Assembly (NCBI GenBank): GCA_029858605.1
Contig: JAOUET010000036.1
Location: 1 to 12,630 of the forward strand
From: Coriobacteriia bacterium
GTDB lineage: Bacteria; Actinomycetota; Coriobacteriia; Anaerosomatales; JAENZW01
Direction of reading: 5' to 3'
DNA length: 12,630 bases
The notes under the pieces are model-generated. The model saw only the letters and a list, made by a program, of their open reading frames with translations, made no database searches and was not told the DNA's origin. Both the position numbers and the translations under genes were made by a program. Positions 6,487 through 12,630 of this stretch are shown one piece after another (position 1 is the first letter of the stretch; every line of letters starts with the position of its first letter).

Positions 6487-7317
6487 ATGGGAGTAAAGAA
6501 GTACAAGCCGACATCACCGGGTCGTCGGTTCCAGACGGTCTCGGACTTCGCCGAGATCACGTCGACCACGCCCGAGAAGTCGCTGCTCGAGCCGCTAAAC
6601 AAGAAGGGCGGCCGCAACAACAAGGGCCGCATCACGACGCGGCACCAGGGCGGTGGCCACAAGCGCCGGTATCGCAAGATCGACTTCAAGCGCAACAAGG
6701 ACGGCGTGCCCGCGAAGGTTGCGTCGATCGAGTACGACCCGAATCGCTCGGCTCGTATCGCACTCCTGCACTACGTCGACGGCGAGAAGCGCTACATCCT
6801 CGCTCCGAAGGGTCTGAAGGTCGGAGACGAGGTCATGAGCGGCGCAGATGCCGATATCAAGCCTGGAAACGCGCTGGAGATCAACGACATCCCCGTGGGC
6901 ACCATCGTGCACGCGGTAGAGCTTCAGCCGGGCGGCGGCGCGGCACTTGCCCGTTCGGCAGGCACGGCAATACAGCTGATGGGCAAGGAGGGCGGCTACG
7001 CGATCCTGCGCATGCCGTCCAGCGAGATGCGGCGCGTGCTCGTTACCTGCCGCGCCAGTATCGGTGAGGTCGGCAACGCCGATCACGCCAACATCTCCGC
7101 GGGCAAGGCGGGCCGAAGTCGTCATCTCGGCGTCAGGCCGACCGTACGCGGCACCGCGATGAACCCGGTCGACCACCCGCACGGCGGCGGGGAAGGCAAG
7201 AACAAGACGGCCGGTCGCCATCCGGTCACACCGTGGGGCGTGCCCACCAAGGGGCATCGCACCAGGAAGAAAGGCAAGGCGTCCGACCGTCTGATCATCC
7301 GCCGTCGCAGGAAGTAG
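6487..7317 (+). CDS. rplB: 50S ribosomal protein L2
   Basis: L2 bridges the subunits and is needed for peptidyl transferase activity. The product from ATG 6487 is 276 residues, normal for the family, starting MGVKKYKPTSPGRRFQT. The C-terminal NPVDHPHGGGEG motif is intact, including the histidine near residue 230 that corresponds to functionally important H229 of E. coli. The tail is rich in Arg and Lys, as expected. The frame is open upstream and contains ATG 6457, but the family start and the site AAGGAG just before 6487 decide the start. A 149-base spacer precedes it, and 29 bases separate it from rpsS. Confidence 0.97.
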   Translation: MGVKKYKPTSPGRRFQTVSDFAEITSTTPEKSLLEPLNKKGGRNNKGRITTRHQGGGHKRRYRKIDFKRNKDGVPAKVASIEYDPNRSARIALLHYVDGEKRYILAPKGLKVGDEVMSGADADIKPGNALEINDIPVGTIVHAVELQPGGGAALARSAGTAIQLMGKEGGYAILRMPSSEMRRVLVTCRASIGEVGNADHANISAGKAGRSRHLGVRPTVRGTAMNPVDHPHGGGEGKNKTAGRHPVTPWGVPTKGHRTRKKGKASDRLIIRRRRK

Positions 7318-7346
7318 CGGCGCTCGAAAGGGAGCTGGAGCACACG

Positions 7347-7622
7347 ATGAGCAGGAGTCTGAAGAAAGGGCCGTTCGTGCAGCCGCGTCTTCTCGAACGC
7401 GTGCAGCAGATGAACAAGGCCGGCGACAAGAGGGTCATCAAGACCTGGTCGCGCGCGTCGACGGTATTCCCCGAGATGGTGGGGCACACGATCGCCGTGC
7501 ACGACGGTCGCAAGCACGTTCCGGTGTATGTGACCGAGTCGATGGTCGGGCACAAGCTCGGCGAGTTCGCGCCGACTCGTACGTTCCGCGGACACGCGGC
7601 AGACAAGAAGGGCAATAGGTAG
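7347..7622 (+). CDS. rpsS: 30S ribosomal protein S19
   Basis: S19 forms a complex with S13 in the 30S head near the A-site tRNA and the bridge to the 50S. The 91-residue product starts MSRSLKKGPFVQPRLL and contains IKTWSRASTVFPEMVGHTI and GHKLGEFAPTRTFRGH, all diagnostic. ATG 7347 is preceded by GGAGCTGGAG; the upstream open frame is rejected because it departs from the family. The TAG stop is followed after one codon, in the same frame, by the rplV start. Confidence 0.98.
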   Translation: MSRSLKKGPFVQPRLLERVQQMNKAGDKRVIKTWSRASTVFPEMVGHTIAVHDGRKHVPVYVTESMVGHKLGEFAPTRTFRGHAADKKGNR

Positions 7623-7625
7623 GAG

Positions 7626-7967
7626 ATGGAAGCCAGAGCAGTTGCACGCTACGTACGAGTCAGCCCCCGCAAGGCTCGCGCCGTCGTCGACCTGATTCGC
7701 GGCAAGTCGGTCGAAGACGCCACGGCGATCCTTCGGTTCACTCCGCGCGCCGCGGCAGAGATCGTGGAGAAGGTCCTCGACAGTGCTGTTGCCAACGCCG
7801 AGAAGAACCTGATGATCAGGTCCGAGCAACTCTACGTTGCCACTACGTACGTGGACGAGGGGCCGACCCTCAAGCGCATTCGACCTCGTGCTCAAGGTCG
7901 TGCGTTTCGGATCGACAAGCGCACGAGTCACATCACCGTAGTCGTCAAGCAACGAGAGGAGGCGTAG
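7626..7967 (+). CDS. rplV: 50S ribosomal protein L22
   Basis: L22 contacts all six 23S rRNA domains, and its hairpin lines the exit tunnel. The 113-residue product begins MEARAVARYVRVSPRKARAV with SPRKAR at 13-18, and ends with the typical beta-hairpin region EGPTLKRIRPRAQGRAFRI and SHITVVV. The gap to rpsS is three bases, in the same frame. An AGGAG touches the ATG with no spacing, so it cannot serve well; a further AGG lies just upstream. Translation is therefore probably coupled to rpsS. Five bases separate it from rpsC. Confidence 0.97.
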   Translation: MEARAVARYVRVSPRKARAVVDLIRGKSVEDATAILRFTPRAAAEIVEKVLDSAVANAEKNLMIRSEQLYVATTYVDEGPTLKRIRPRAQGRAFRIDKRTSHITVVVKQREEA

Positions 7968-7972
7968 GCGCC

Positions 7973-8671
7973 GTGGGTCAGAAGGTCTATCCCATTGGGT
8001 TTCGCCTCGGTATAACCGAGAACTGGCGCTCGCGTTGGTTCAGCGCCAAGGAATACGGCGCGACGCTTGCGCAGGATCTCAAGATTCGTGAGTTCCTGGC
8101 CAAGCGACTGCGGCGTGCGGCGGTTTCACGCGTCGAGATCGAGCGCAAGGGCGACAAGACGATCATCGAGCTGTGGACGGCGCGTCCCGGCATCGTCATC
8201 GGCAAGAAGGGTTCCGAGGTAGATCAGCTTCGCAAGGAGCTGGAGCGGATCACCGACGGTGCGGTCGCTGTGAACATCATCGAGATCAAACGTCCCGAAC
8301 TCGACGCGGTTCTCGTGGCACAGGGCGTCGCGGAGCAGCTCGAAGGGCGCGTAGCGTTCCGTCGCGCCATGCGGAAGGCGGTCTCTTCGGCCATGAAGAG
8401 CGGTGCTCTGGGCATTCGTATCCAGTGCTCGGGTCGCCTCGGCGGCGCGGAGATGGGTCGGCGCGAGTGGTATCGCGAGGGAAGAGTGCCGCTGCACACG
8501 CTCCGTGCGAAGATCGACTACGGTACTGCGGAAGCGCGCACGACGATGGGCGCTATCGGCGTGAAGGTCTGGATATACCGCGGCGAAGTCCTCCCCGGGC
8601 AGGAGATTCCGTCGCCTGCGGACGACCGCCCAGCGCGTCCGCGCCGCGGTCAGGGCAGGGGGCGAGCCTAG
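7973..8671 (+). CDS. rpsC: 30S ribosomal protein S3
   Basis: S3 helps form the mRNA entry pore of the 30S subunit and contributes to mRNA unwinding. The 232-residue product has the N-terminal start MGQKVYPIGFRLGI and a type II KH domain with the GKKG loop at 77-80. The C-terminal domain contains GRLGGAEMGRREWYREGRVP. The last 25 or so residues are a Pro/Arg-rich tail of variable kind. The start is GTG at 7973, five bases after rplV, with AGGAGG upstream inside the rplV end. Its TAG stop abuts the rplP ATG. Confidence 0.97.
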   Translation: MGQKVYPIGFRLGITENWRSRWFSAKEYGATLAQDLKIREFLAKRLRRAAVSRVEIERKGDKTIIELWTARPGIVIGKKGSEVDQLRKELERITDGAVAVNIIEIKRPELDAVLVAQGVAEQLEGRVAFRRAMRKAVSSAMKSGALGIRIQCSGRLGGAEMGRREWYREGRVPLHTLRAKIDYGTAEARTTMGAIGVKVWIYRGEVLPGQEIPSPADDRPARPRRGQGRGRA

Positions 8672-9097
8672 ATGCTGCTTCCCAAGCGAGTAAAGCACCG
8701 CAAGGTCCAGCGCGGTTCGAGGAAGGGCACGGCCAAGGGTGGCACCGAGATCGTGTTCGGCGACTACGGGCTCAAGGCTCTCGAGCCTGCGTGGATCAGC
8801 AACCGACAGATCGAGGCCGCACGTATCGCGATGACTCGCCACATGAAGCGTGGCGGGAAGGTCTGGATAAGCATCTTTCCCGACAAGCCCATCACGCAGA
8901 AGCCGGCCGAGACCCGAATGGGATCGGGCAAGGGCAATCCGGAGATGTGGGTGGCCGTTGTAAAGCCCGGACGGGTCATGTTCGAGGTCGCAGGCGTGCC
9001 GGAGGATGTGGCTCGCGAGGCCATACGGTTGGCCCAGCACAAACTGCCCATCAGGACCAAGTTCGTCAAACGAGCCGAAGCCGGTGGTGAGGCATAG
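8672..9097 (+). CDS. rplP: 50S ribosomal protein L16
   Basis: L16 organises the A-site side of the 50S and is a late assembly protein. The 141-residue product starts MLLPKRVKHRKVQRG and contains ITQKPAETRMGSGKGNPEMW, with RMGSGKG at 82-88, the region near the tRNA elbow. The start ATG touches the rpsC TAG (TAGATG), and the ribosome binding site lies within the rpsC end (AGGGGG). Its own TAG in turn touches the rpmC ATG. S3, L16 and L29 are thus in one frame, separated only by single stop codons. Confidence 0.98.
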   Translation: MLLPKRVKHRKVQRGSRKGTAKGGTEIVFGDYGLKALEPAWISNRQIEAARIAMTRHMKRGGKVWISIFPDKPITQKPAETRMGSGKGNPEMWVAVVKPGRVMFEVAGVPEDVAREAIRLAQHKLPIRTKFVKRAEAGGEA

Positions 9098-9313
9098 ATG
9101 AAAGCAGTAGAGGTTCACGAGATGGAAGACAGCGAGCTCGGATTGAAGCTGAAGGAAACGCGCACGGAACTGTTCAATCTTCGGTTCCGGCTTGCTACCG
9201 GTCAGCTCGACAACCCTGCTCGCATCAAGGACGTGAAGAAGGACATCGCGCGCCTGCAGACCGAAATCCGTGCGCGGGAGATTCGGGCAGCGCAAGAGGC
9301 GCAGGCATCCTAG
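9098..9313 (+). CDS. rpmC: 50S ribosomal protein L29
   Basis: L29 is a small two-helix protein beside L23 at the tunnel exit. The 71-residue product has the family core LKETRTELFNLRFRLATGQL and the following NPARIKDVKKDIARLQT, then a short Ala/Glu/Gln-rich helix end. ATG 9098 directly follows the rplP stop; the GGTGGTGAGG at the rplP end can serve as ribosome binding site. ATG 9122 is an in-frame alternative but would cut the first helix. It ends in TAG, 18 bases before rpsQ. Confidence 0.95.
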   Translation: MKAVEVHEMEDSELGLKLKETRTELFNLRFRLATGQLDNPARIKDVKKDIARLQTEIRAREIRAAQEAQAS

Positions 9314-9331
9314 GGCGATGGAGGAGAACAG

Positions 9332-9592
9332 ATGAGTCCTGAGCGCAAAAGAAGGAAGGTTCGCCATGGCGTCGTGGTTTCGGCGGCAGGCGACAAGACT
9401 TGCGTGGTGATGGTTCAGGAGCGCAAGCGGCACCGCATGTACGGCAAGATGATCACCCGGTCGACGAAGTTTCACACGCACGACGAGAACAACGAGTCCG
9501 GTGTCGGCGACAAGGTGACGATCATGGAGACCCGGCCCGTCTCGAAGACAAAGAGATGGCGTCTCGTGAAGGTCGTGGAGAAGGCCAAGTAG
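9332..9592 (+). CDS. rpsQ: 30S ribosomal protein S17
   Basis: S17 is a primary binder of the 16S rRNA 5' domain with an OB-type barrel. The 86-residue product contains GVVVSAAGDKTCVVMVQERK, RHRMYGKMITRSTKFHTHDE and VGDKVTIMETRPVSKTKRWR, the standard S17 blocks. The ATG follows GGAGGAGAACAG, a strong ribosome binding site. It is in the same frame as rpmC. The 72-base spacer after it shows no clear gene or strong structure. Confidence 0.97.
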   Translation: MSPERKRRKVRHGVVVSAAGDKTCVVMVQERKRHRMYGKMITRSTKFHTHDENNESGVGDKVTIMETRPVSKTKRWRLVKVVEKAK

Positions 9593-9664
9593 CTCAACCG
9601 GCGGTGCATGTGTGCCTACGAGCGGCGCACCTCTCGCAGTCGGACAGGTATATCGGAGGAAGCG

Positions 9665-10033
<369 letters not shown>

Positions 10034-10046
10034 GAGGTCAGGTTCC

Positions 10047-10370
10047 ATGGCGAGTTCCATGTCAATCAGGAAAGGCGACCGCGTTAAGGTGGTCGCCGGC
10101 AAGGATAGGGGCAAGGAGTCCCGCGTCCTGCGCGCGTATCCGGAGACGCAGCGTCTCGTGGTCGAGAAAGTGAACATGGTCAAGAAGCATCAGCGGCCCA
10201 CGAACCAGAATCCGCAGGGCGGCATCCTCGAGGTCGAGGGTACGATTCACGTTTCCAACGTCATGCTCGTCTGCCCGAGTTGCTCGCAGGCGACCCGCAT
10301 CGGTCGCAAGCGTGAGGACGGCGTGCGCGTGCGTGTCTGCAGGAAGTGCGGCAAGGACATCGACAAGTAG
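10047..10370 (+). CDS. rplX: 50S ribosomal protein L24 with a zinc-ribbon-like C-terminus
   Basis: L24 nucleates 50S assembly and has an N-terminal KOW domain, here SIRKGDRVKVVAGKDRGKES (about residues 6-25). The product is 107 residues. The C-terminal half carries two CxxC pairs, C76-C79 and C98-C101, in VMLVCPSCSQATRIG and VRVCRKCGKDI. This four-cysteine form is found in some bacteria and suggests a bound zinc ion; many homologues lack the cysteines. ATG 10047 has AGGAGGT eight bases upstream; ATG 10059 is a less well-placed alternative. It precedes rplE with a 69-base structured spacer. Confidence 0.96.
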   Translation: MASSMSIRKGDRVKVVAGKDRGKESRVLRAYPETQRLVVEKVNMVKKHQRPTNQNPQGGILEVEGTIHVSNVMLVCPSCSQATRIGRKREDGVRVRVCRKCGKDIDK

Positions 10371-10377
10371 GACGTGC

Positions 10378-10416
10378 TCGCGCGCAACGCGCGCGATGCC
10401 GGGTCGGCAATCCGGC
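10378..10416 (+). promoter_or_regulatory. Paired hairpins before rplE, candidate S8 feedback region
   Basis: An 8-bp stem (10378-10385 with 10389-10396, loop AAC) is followed by a second, 5-bp stem (10398-10402 with 10412-10416). No T-tract follows. In E. coli, S8 represses the spc operon by binding mRNA around the rplE start. The position agrees; resemblance to the 16S S8 site was not established. Confidence 0.4.
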
Positions 10417-10426
10417 GGACTTAGAT

Positions 10427-10432
10427 GGAGGA
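10427..10432 (+). promoter_or_regulatory. Ribosome binding site that decides the rplE start
   Basis: GGAGGA lies seven bases before GTG 10440. The same bases would fall inside the gene if ATG 10425 were used. ATG 10425 has no good site of its own, and it directly follows an in-frame TAG (10422-10424). Confidence 0.7.
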
Positions 10433-10439
10433 CAAGACG

Positions 10440-10982
10440 GTGGTACCGAGGTTCAAAGAGAAGTACAAGAGCGAGGTCATTCCCGCTCTCATGGAGCAGT
10501 TCGGCTACACGAACGTGCATCAGGTCCCGCGAATCGAGAAGATTGTCGTCAACATGGGAGTCGGCCAGGCCGCGCAGGACATCAAGCAGCTCGACGGTGC
10601 AATCGAGGACATGGCCGTCATTACGGGTCAGCAGGCGATGGTGACGAGAGCGAAGAAGTCGATTGCGGGCTTCAAGATCCGCGAAGGCATGCCGATCGGC
10701 GCGAAGGTCACTCTGCGCGGCGACCGCATGTGGGAGTTCTTCGATCGCCTGCTGTCGACGGCGATTCCGCGTGTGCGGGACTTCCGCGGACTGACGACAA
10801 GCGCGTTCGACGGTCGCGGCAACTACTCGATGGGCGTTTCCGAGCAACTCGTGTTTCCCGAGATCGACTACGACAAGGTCGACCGGATTCGGGGCATGGA
10901 CGTCACGTTCGTCACTACTGCGGAAACCGACGACGAAGCGAAGGCGCTGCTCGGCGCTTTCGACTTCCCGTTTGAGAGATAG
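10440..10982 (+). CDS. rplE: 50S ribosomal protein L5
   Basis: L5 binds 5S rRNA with L18 and forms part of the central protuberance. From GTG 10440 the product is 180 residues, MVPRFKEKYKSEVIPALMEQ at the start, which is the usual length. ATG 10425 would add five residues (MEDKT) but has no ribosome binding site, while GTG has GGAGGA at the right distance, so I prefer GTG. Signatures are PRIEKIVVNMGVGQA, KVTLRGDRMWEFFDRLL, RVRDFRGL and NYSMGVSEQLVFPEIDYD. It ends in TAG, 35 bases before rpsZ. Confidence 0.95.
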   Translation: MVPRFKEKYKSEVIPALMEQFGYTNVHQVPRIEKIVVNMGVGQAAQDIKQLDGAIEDMAVITGQQAMVTRAKKSIAGFKIREGMPIGAKVTLRGDRMWEFFDRLLSTAIPRVRDFRGLTTSAFDGRGNYSMGVSEQLVFPEIDYDKVDRIRGMDVTFVTTAETDDEAKALLGAFDFPFER

Positions 10983-11017
10983 ACGGCGACTTATCGTCGC
11001 GACAAGGAGGTTGCAAG

Positions 11018-11203
11018 GTGGCAAAGAAATCGATGATCGCCAAGGCGAAGCGCACCCCGAAGTTCTCGGTGCGCAAGGTCAACCGCTGTGTGCGGTGCGG
11101 CCGCCCGCGCAGCTACTATCGCCAGTTCGGGCTCTGCCGCATCTGCCTTCGCGAACTGGCCAGCCGAGGCGAGCTTCCCGGCATCCGCAAGGCGAGCTGG
11201 TAG
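11018..11203 (+). CDS. rpsZ: 30S ribosomal protein S14, zinc-binding type Z
   Basis: S14 completes assembly of the 30S head. The 61-residue product is the short, zinc-containing form with C24xxC27 and C40xxC43 in RCVRCGRP and GLCRICLRELA; the C-terminus is GIRKASW, as usual. Bacteria with a longer, cysteine-free S14 have a different paralogue. The start is GTG 11018 behind a near-perfect AAGGAGGT. It lies between rplE and rpsH, the normal spc place. The following 105-base spacer is long for this operon and contains a second strong ribosome binding site. Confidence 0.98.
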   Translation: MAKKSMIAKAKRTPKFSVRKVNRCVRCGRPRSYYRQFGLCRICLRELASRGELPGIRKASW

Positions 11204-11231
11204 GCGCTGCGCAAGCCGAGGAGGTCCCCGC

Positions 11232-11312
11232 GTGCAGGCGCCCCGGTCAGGGGCCGGAGCGAACCGCACGATTGGCGTCATCCCGAGTCATGGAAGGGAA
11301 GAGTCGACATGA
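11232..11312 (+). CDS. Possible 26-codon small ORF overlapping the rpsH start
   Basis: Inside the rpsZ-rpsH spacer, GAGGAGGT (11218-11225) stands six bases before GTG 11232. The frame runs 26 codons to TGA 11310-11312, which overlaps the rpsH start as ATGA. The peptide begins MQAPRSGAGANRTIGVIPSH; I recognise no family. This layout is typical of translational coupling, and rpsH has its own weaker GGAAGGGAAG site. The alternative is a chance ORF in GC-rich spacer RNA, with the ribosome-binding motif a coincidence. Confidence 0.3.
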   Translation: MQAPRSGAGANRTIGVIPSHGREEST

Positions 11313-11707
11313 GCATGACAGACCCCATCGCCGATATGCTGACGCGCGTTCGCAACGCGAGCTCCGCGTTCAAGCCGACGACGGCCATGCCCTCGTCCAG
11401 GAAGCTGGTGGAGATCGCACGCATCCTCAAGCAAGAGGGCTACATCGATAGCTACACCGTGGTGGAGGGCAAGCCACAGGACACGCTCGAGATCGTCTTG
11501 AAGTACGGGCCGAAGAAGGAGCGGACCATCACCGGTATCCGCCGAATCTCCAAGCCCGGCCTTCGCGTCTACGCGAAGAAGGACGAACTGCCGCGAGTTC
11601 TCGGCGGCCTCGGTGTGGCCGTGATATCCACGTCCAGCGGAGTGATGACGGACCGCGCCGCGCGCAAAGCGGGCGTGGGCGGCGAAGTCATCGCATACGT
11701 CTGGTAA
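11309..11707 (+). CDS. rpsH: 30S ribosomal protein S8
   Basis: S8 binds the central domain of 16S rRNA early in assembly; in E. coli it is also the repressor of the spc operon. The 132-residue product starts MSMTDPIADMLTRVRNA, has RISKPGLRVYAKKDELP in the middle and ends ISTSSGVMTDRAAR...VGGEVIAYVW, all diagnostic. ATG 11309 follows GGAAGGGAAG. It is the only complete gene in the window that ends in TAA. The spacer upstream can encode a small ORF ending across this start. Confidence 0.98.
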   Translation: MSMTDPIADMLTRVRNASSAFKPTTAMPSSRKLVEIARILKQEGYIDSYTVVEGKPQDTLEIVLKYGPKKERTITGIRRISKPGLRVYAKKDELPRVLGGLGVAVISTSSGVMTDRAARKAGVGGEVIAYVW

Positions 11708-11740
11708 TCGGACAGGACTGAAGGAAAGGAGCGAGTAGCC

Positions 11741-12277
11741 GTGTCTCGAATCGGCAAGCAGCCCGTCCCGGTCCAGTCCGGGGTTGAGGTGAGCATCGAC
11801 GGGGTGACCGTCACGGTGAAAGGCCCCAAGGGGCAGCTCACTCAGACGTTCCACCCCGACATGGCGATCGCGATGGAGGACGACGCGGTGGTCGTGTCCC
11901 GTCCTACCGACAGCCGGGAGCATCGCTCTCTGCACGGACTTACGCGCACCCTCATCGCGAACATGATCCGTGGTGTGTCCGAGGGCTTCTCGAAGACCCT
12001 CGAGATCCACGGAGTCGGCTATCGTGCCCAGTTGAAGGGTTCGGATCTCGAGATGCAGCTCGGGTTCAGCCACCCGGTTGTGATCAAGGGAGAGTCTGGG
12101 ATCACGTTCGAGGTACCCGCTCCGAACCGGGTCATTGTGAGTGGCATCGACAAGCAGCGGGTCGGCCAGGTTGCGAGCGAGATTCGCGACTGGCGGCGTC
12201 CCGAGCCCTACAAAGGCAAGGGCGTTCGCTACGAGGGCGAGCATGTGCGTCGCAAGGTCGGCAAGGCCGCCAAGTAG
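11741..12277 (+). CDS. rplF: 50S ribosomal protein L6
   Basis: L6 sits near the factor-binding site and the sarcin-ricin loop of the 50S and is needed for late assembly. The 178-residue product starts MSRIGKQPVPVQSGVEVSID. It has two similar alpha-beta domains, with GVGYRAQLKGSDLEMQLGFSHP opening the second. The C-terminal signature YKGKGVRYEGEHVRRKVGK is intact. The start is GTG 11741 with AAAGGAG about ten bases upstream, 33 bases after rpsH and in the same frame. It ends in TAG. Confidence 0.98.
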   Translation: MSRIGKQPVPVQSGVEVSIDGVTVTVKGPKGQLTQTFHPDMAIAMEDDAVVVSRPTDSREHRSLHGLTRTLIANMIRGVSEGFSKTLEIHGVGYRAQLKGSDLEMQLGFSHPVVIKGESGITFEVPAPNRVIVSGIDKQRVGQVASEIRDWRRPEPYKGKGVRYEGEHVRRKVGKAAK

Positions 12278-12308
12278 GCGAGCGCTAGGCTAGGAGAGTA
12301 GTGAGGAC

Positions 12309-12630
12309 ATGGAAAGGCTTAAAGCGAAGAGGTCGGGGCTCGTCAGGCGTAAGAGCCGCGTTCGCGGGAAGGTCCGCGGTACGGTGGAGCGTCCGCGCCT
12401 GTGCGTGACCCGTTCGAATACCCAGATATACGCTCAGATCGTCGATGACACGACGGGGACGACTCTCGTCTCGGCATCGAGTATCGATCCCGAGCTTCGT
12501 GCTGCGGTCAAGTCCGGTTCGAACTCTGACGGGGCGAAGATCGTTGGCGAAGCTCTCGGTCGCCGGGCTGTCGAAAAGGGCATAGGCAGCGTCGTGTTCG
12601 ATCGCAGCGGTCGACTGTATCACGGTCGTG
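12309..12630 (+). CDS. rplR: 50S ribosomal protein L18 (3' partial)
   Basis: L18 binds 5S rRNA together with L5. The ATG at 12309 follows GTGAGGAC, 31 bases after rplF. The visible 107 codons read MERLKAKRSGLVRRKSRVRG, then VERPRLCVTRSNTQIYAQIV, typical of the family, and GRLYHGR at the window edge. Family proteins are about 120 residues, so only the last dozen or so are missing. rpsE would normally come next. Confidence 0.95.
   Translation, partial: MERLKAKRSGLVRRKSRVRGKVRGTVERPRLCVTRSNTQIYAQIVDDTTGTTLVSASSIDPELRAAVKSGSNSDGAKIVGEALGRRAVEKGIGSVVFDRSGRLYHGR

Noticed and set aside
8126..9481. 451-codon open frame on the minus strand across rpsC-rpsQ
   Set aside because: It crosses four certain genes and has low-complexity Arg/Leu/His-rich content typical of shadow frames.
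11240..11254. 5-bp hairpin in the rpsZ-rpsH spacer as a terminator
   Set aside because: The stem is short and no T-tract follows.

Overview
The window is a compact run of genes for the transcription and translation machinery, all on the + strand: the 3' end of rpoC, then a merged str-S10-spc ribosomal-protein cluster that continues past the right edge. GC content is high, and GTG and TTG starts are common. The gene order, zinc-ribbon forms of S14 and L24, and the protein sequences suggest a GC-rich Gram-positive lineage. My best guess is Actinomycetota, probably Coriobacteriia or a relative. That placement rests on sequence feel and gene order, not on a search.

Layout. 1-986 is the C-terminal part of the RNA polymerase beta' subunit. 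It ends in an unusual extension: an acidic Ala/Glu-rich linker followed by about 60 residues that look like the C-terminal DNA-binding domain of the alpha subunit. 1001-1040 is a strong intrinsic terminator. 1041-1216 holds a good sigma70-type promoter (TTGACA, 17 bp, TAGAGT) and a leader of about 84 nt. The str genes follow: rpsL, rpsG and fusA. The usual tuf gene is absent, and only 58 bp separate fusA from rpsJ. The S10 group is rpsJ, rplC, rplD, rplW, rplB, rpsS, rplV, rpsC, rplP, rpmC, rpsQ. The spc group is rplN, rplX, rplE, rpsZ, rpsH, rplF and a partial rplR. After 1216 I see no intrinsic terminator and no convincing promoter, so 1217-12630 may be one long transcription unit. No gap exceeds 300 bp; the largest is 987-1216.

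The products work together as 30S parts (S3, S7, S8, S10, S12, S14, S17, S19), 50S parts (L2-L6, L14, L16, L18, L22-L24, L29), the translocase EF-G and the RNA polymerase subunit beta'. Several spacers contain hairpins, two of them where E. coli places autoregulatory sites (rpsL-rpsG for S7, near the rplE start for S8).

The most notable points are the alpha-CTD-like tail on beta', the strong use of TAG stops (17 of 21 complete genes), the missing tuf, a possible 26-codon ORF overlapping the rpsH start, and two spacer hairpins that present GGAG in a five-base loop. I found no mobile element, CRISPR array, tRNA or rRNA.
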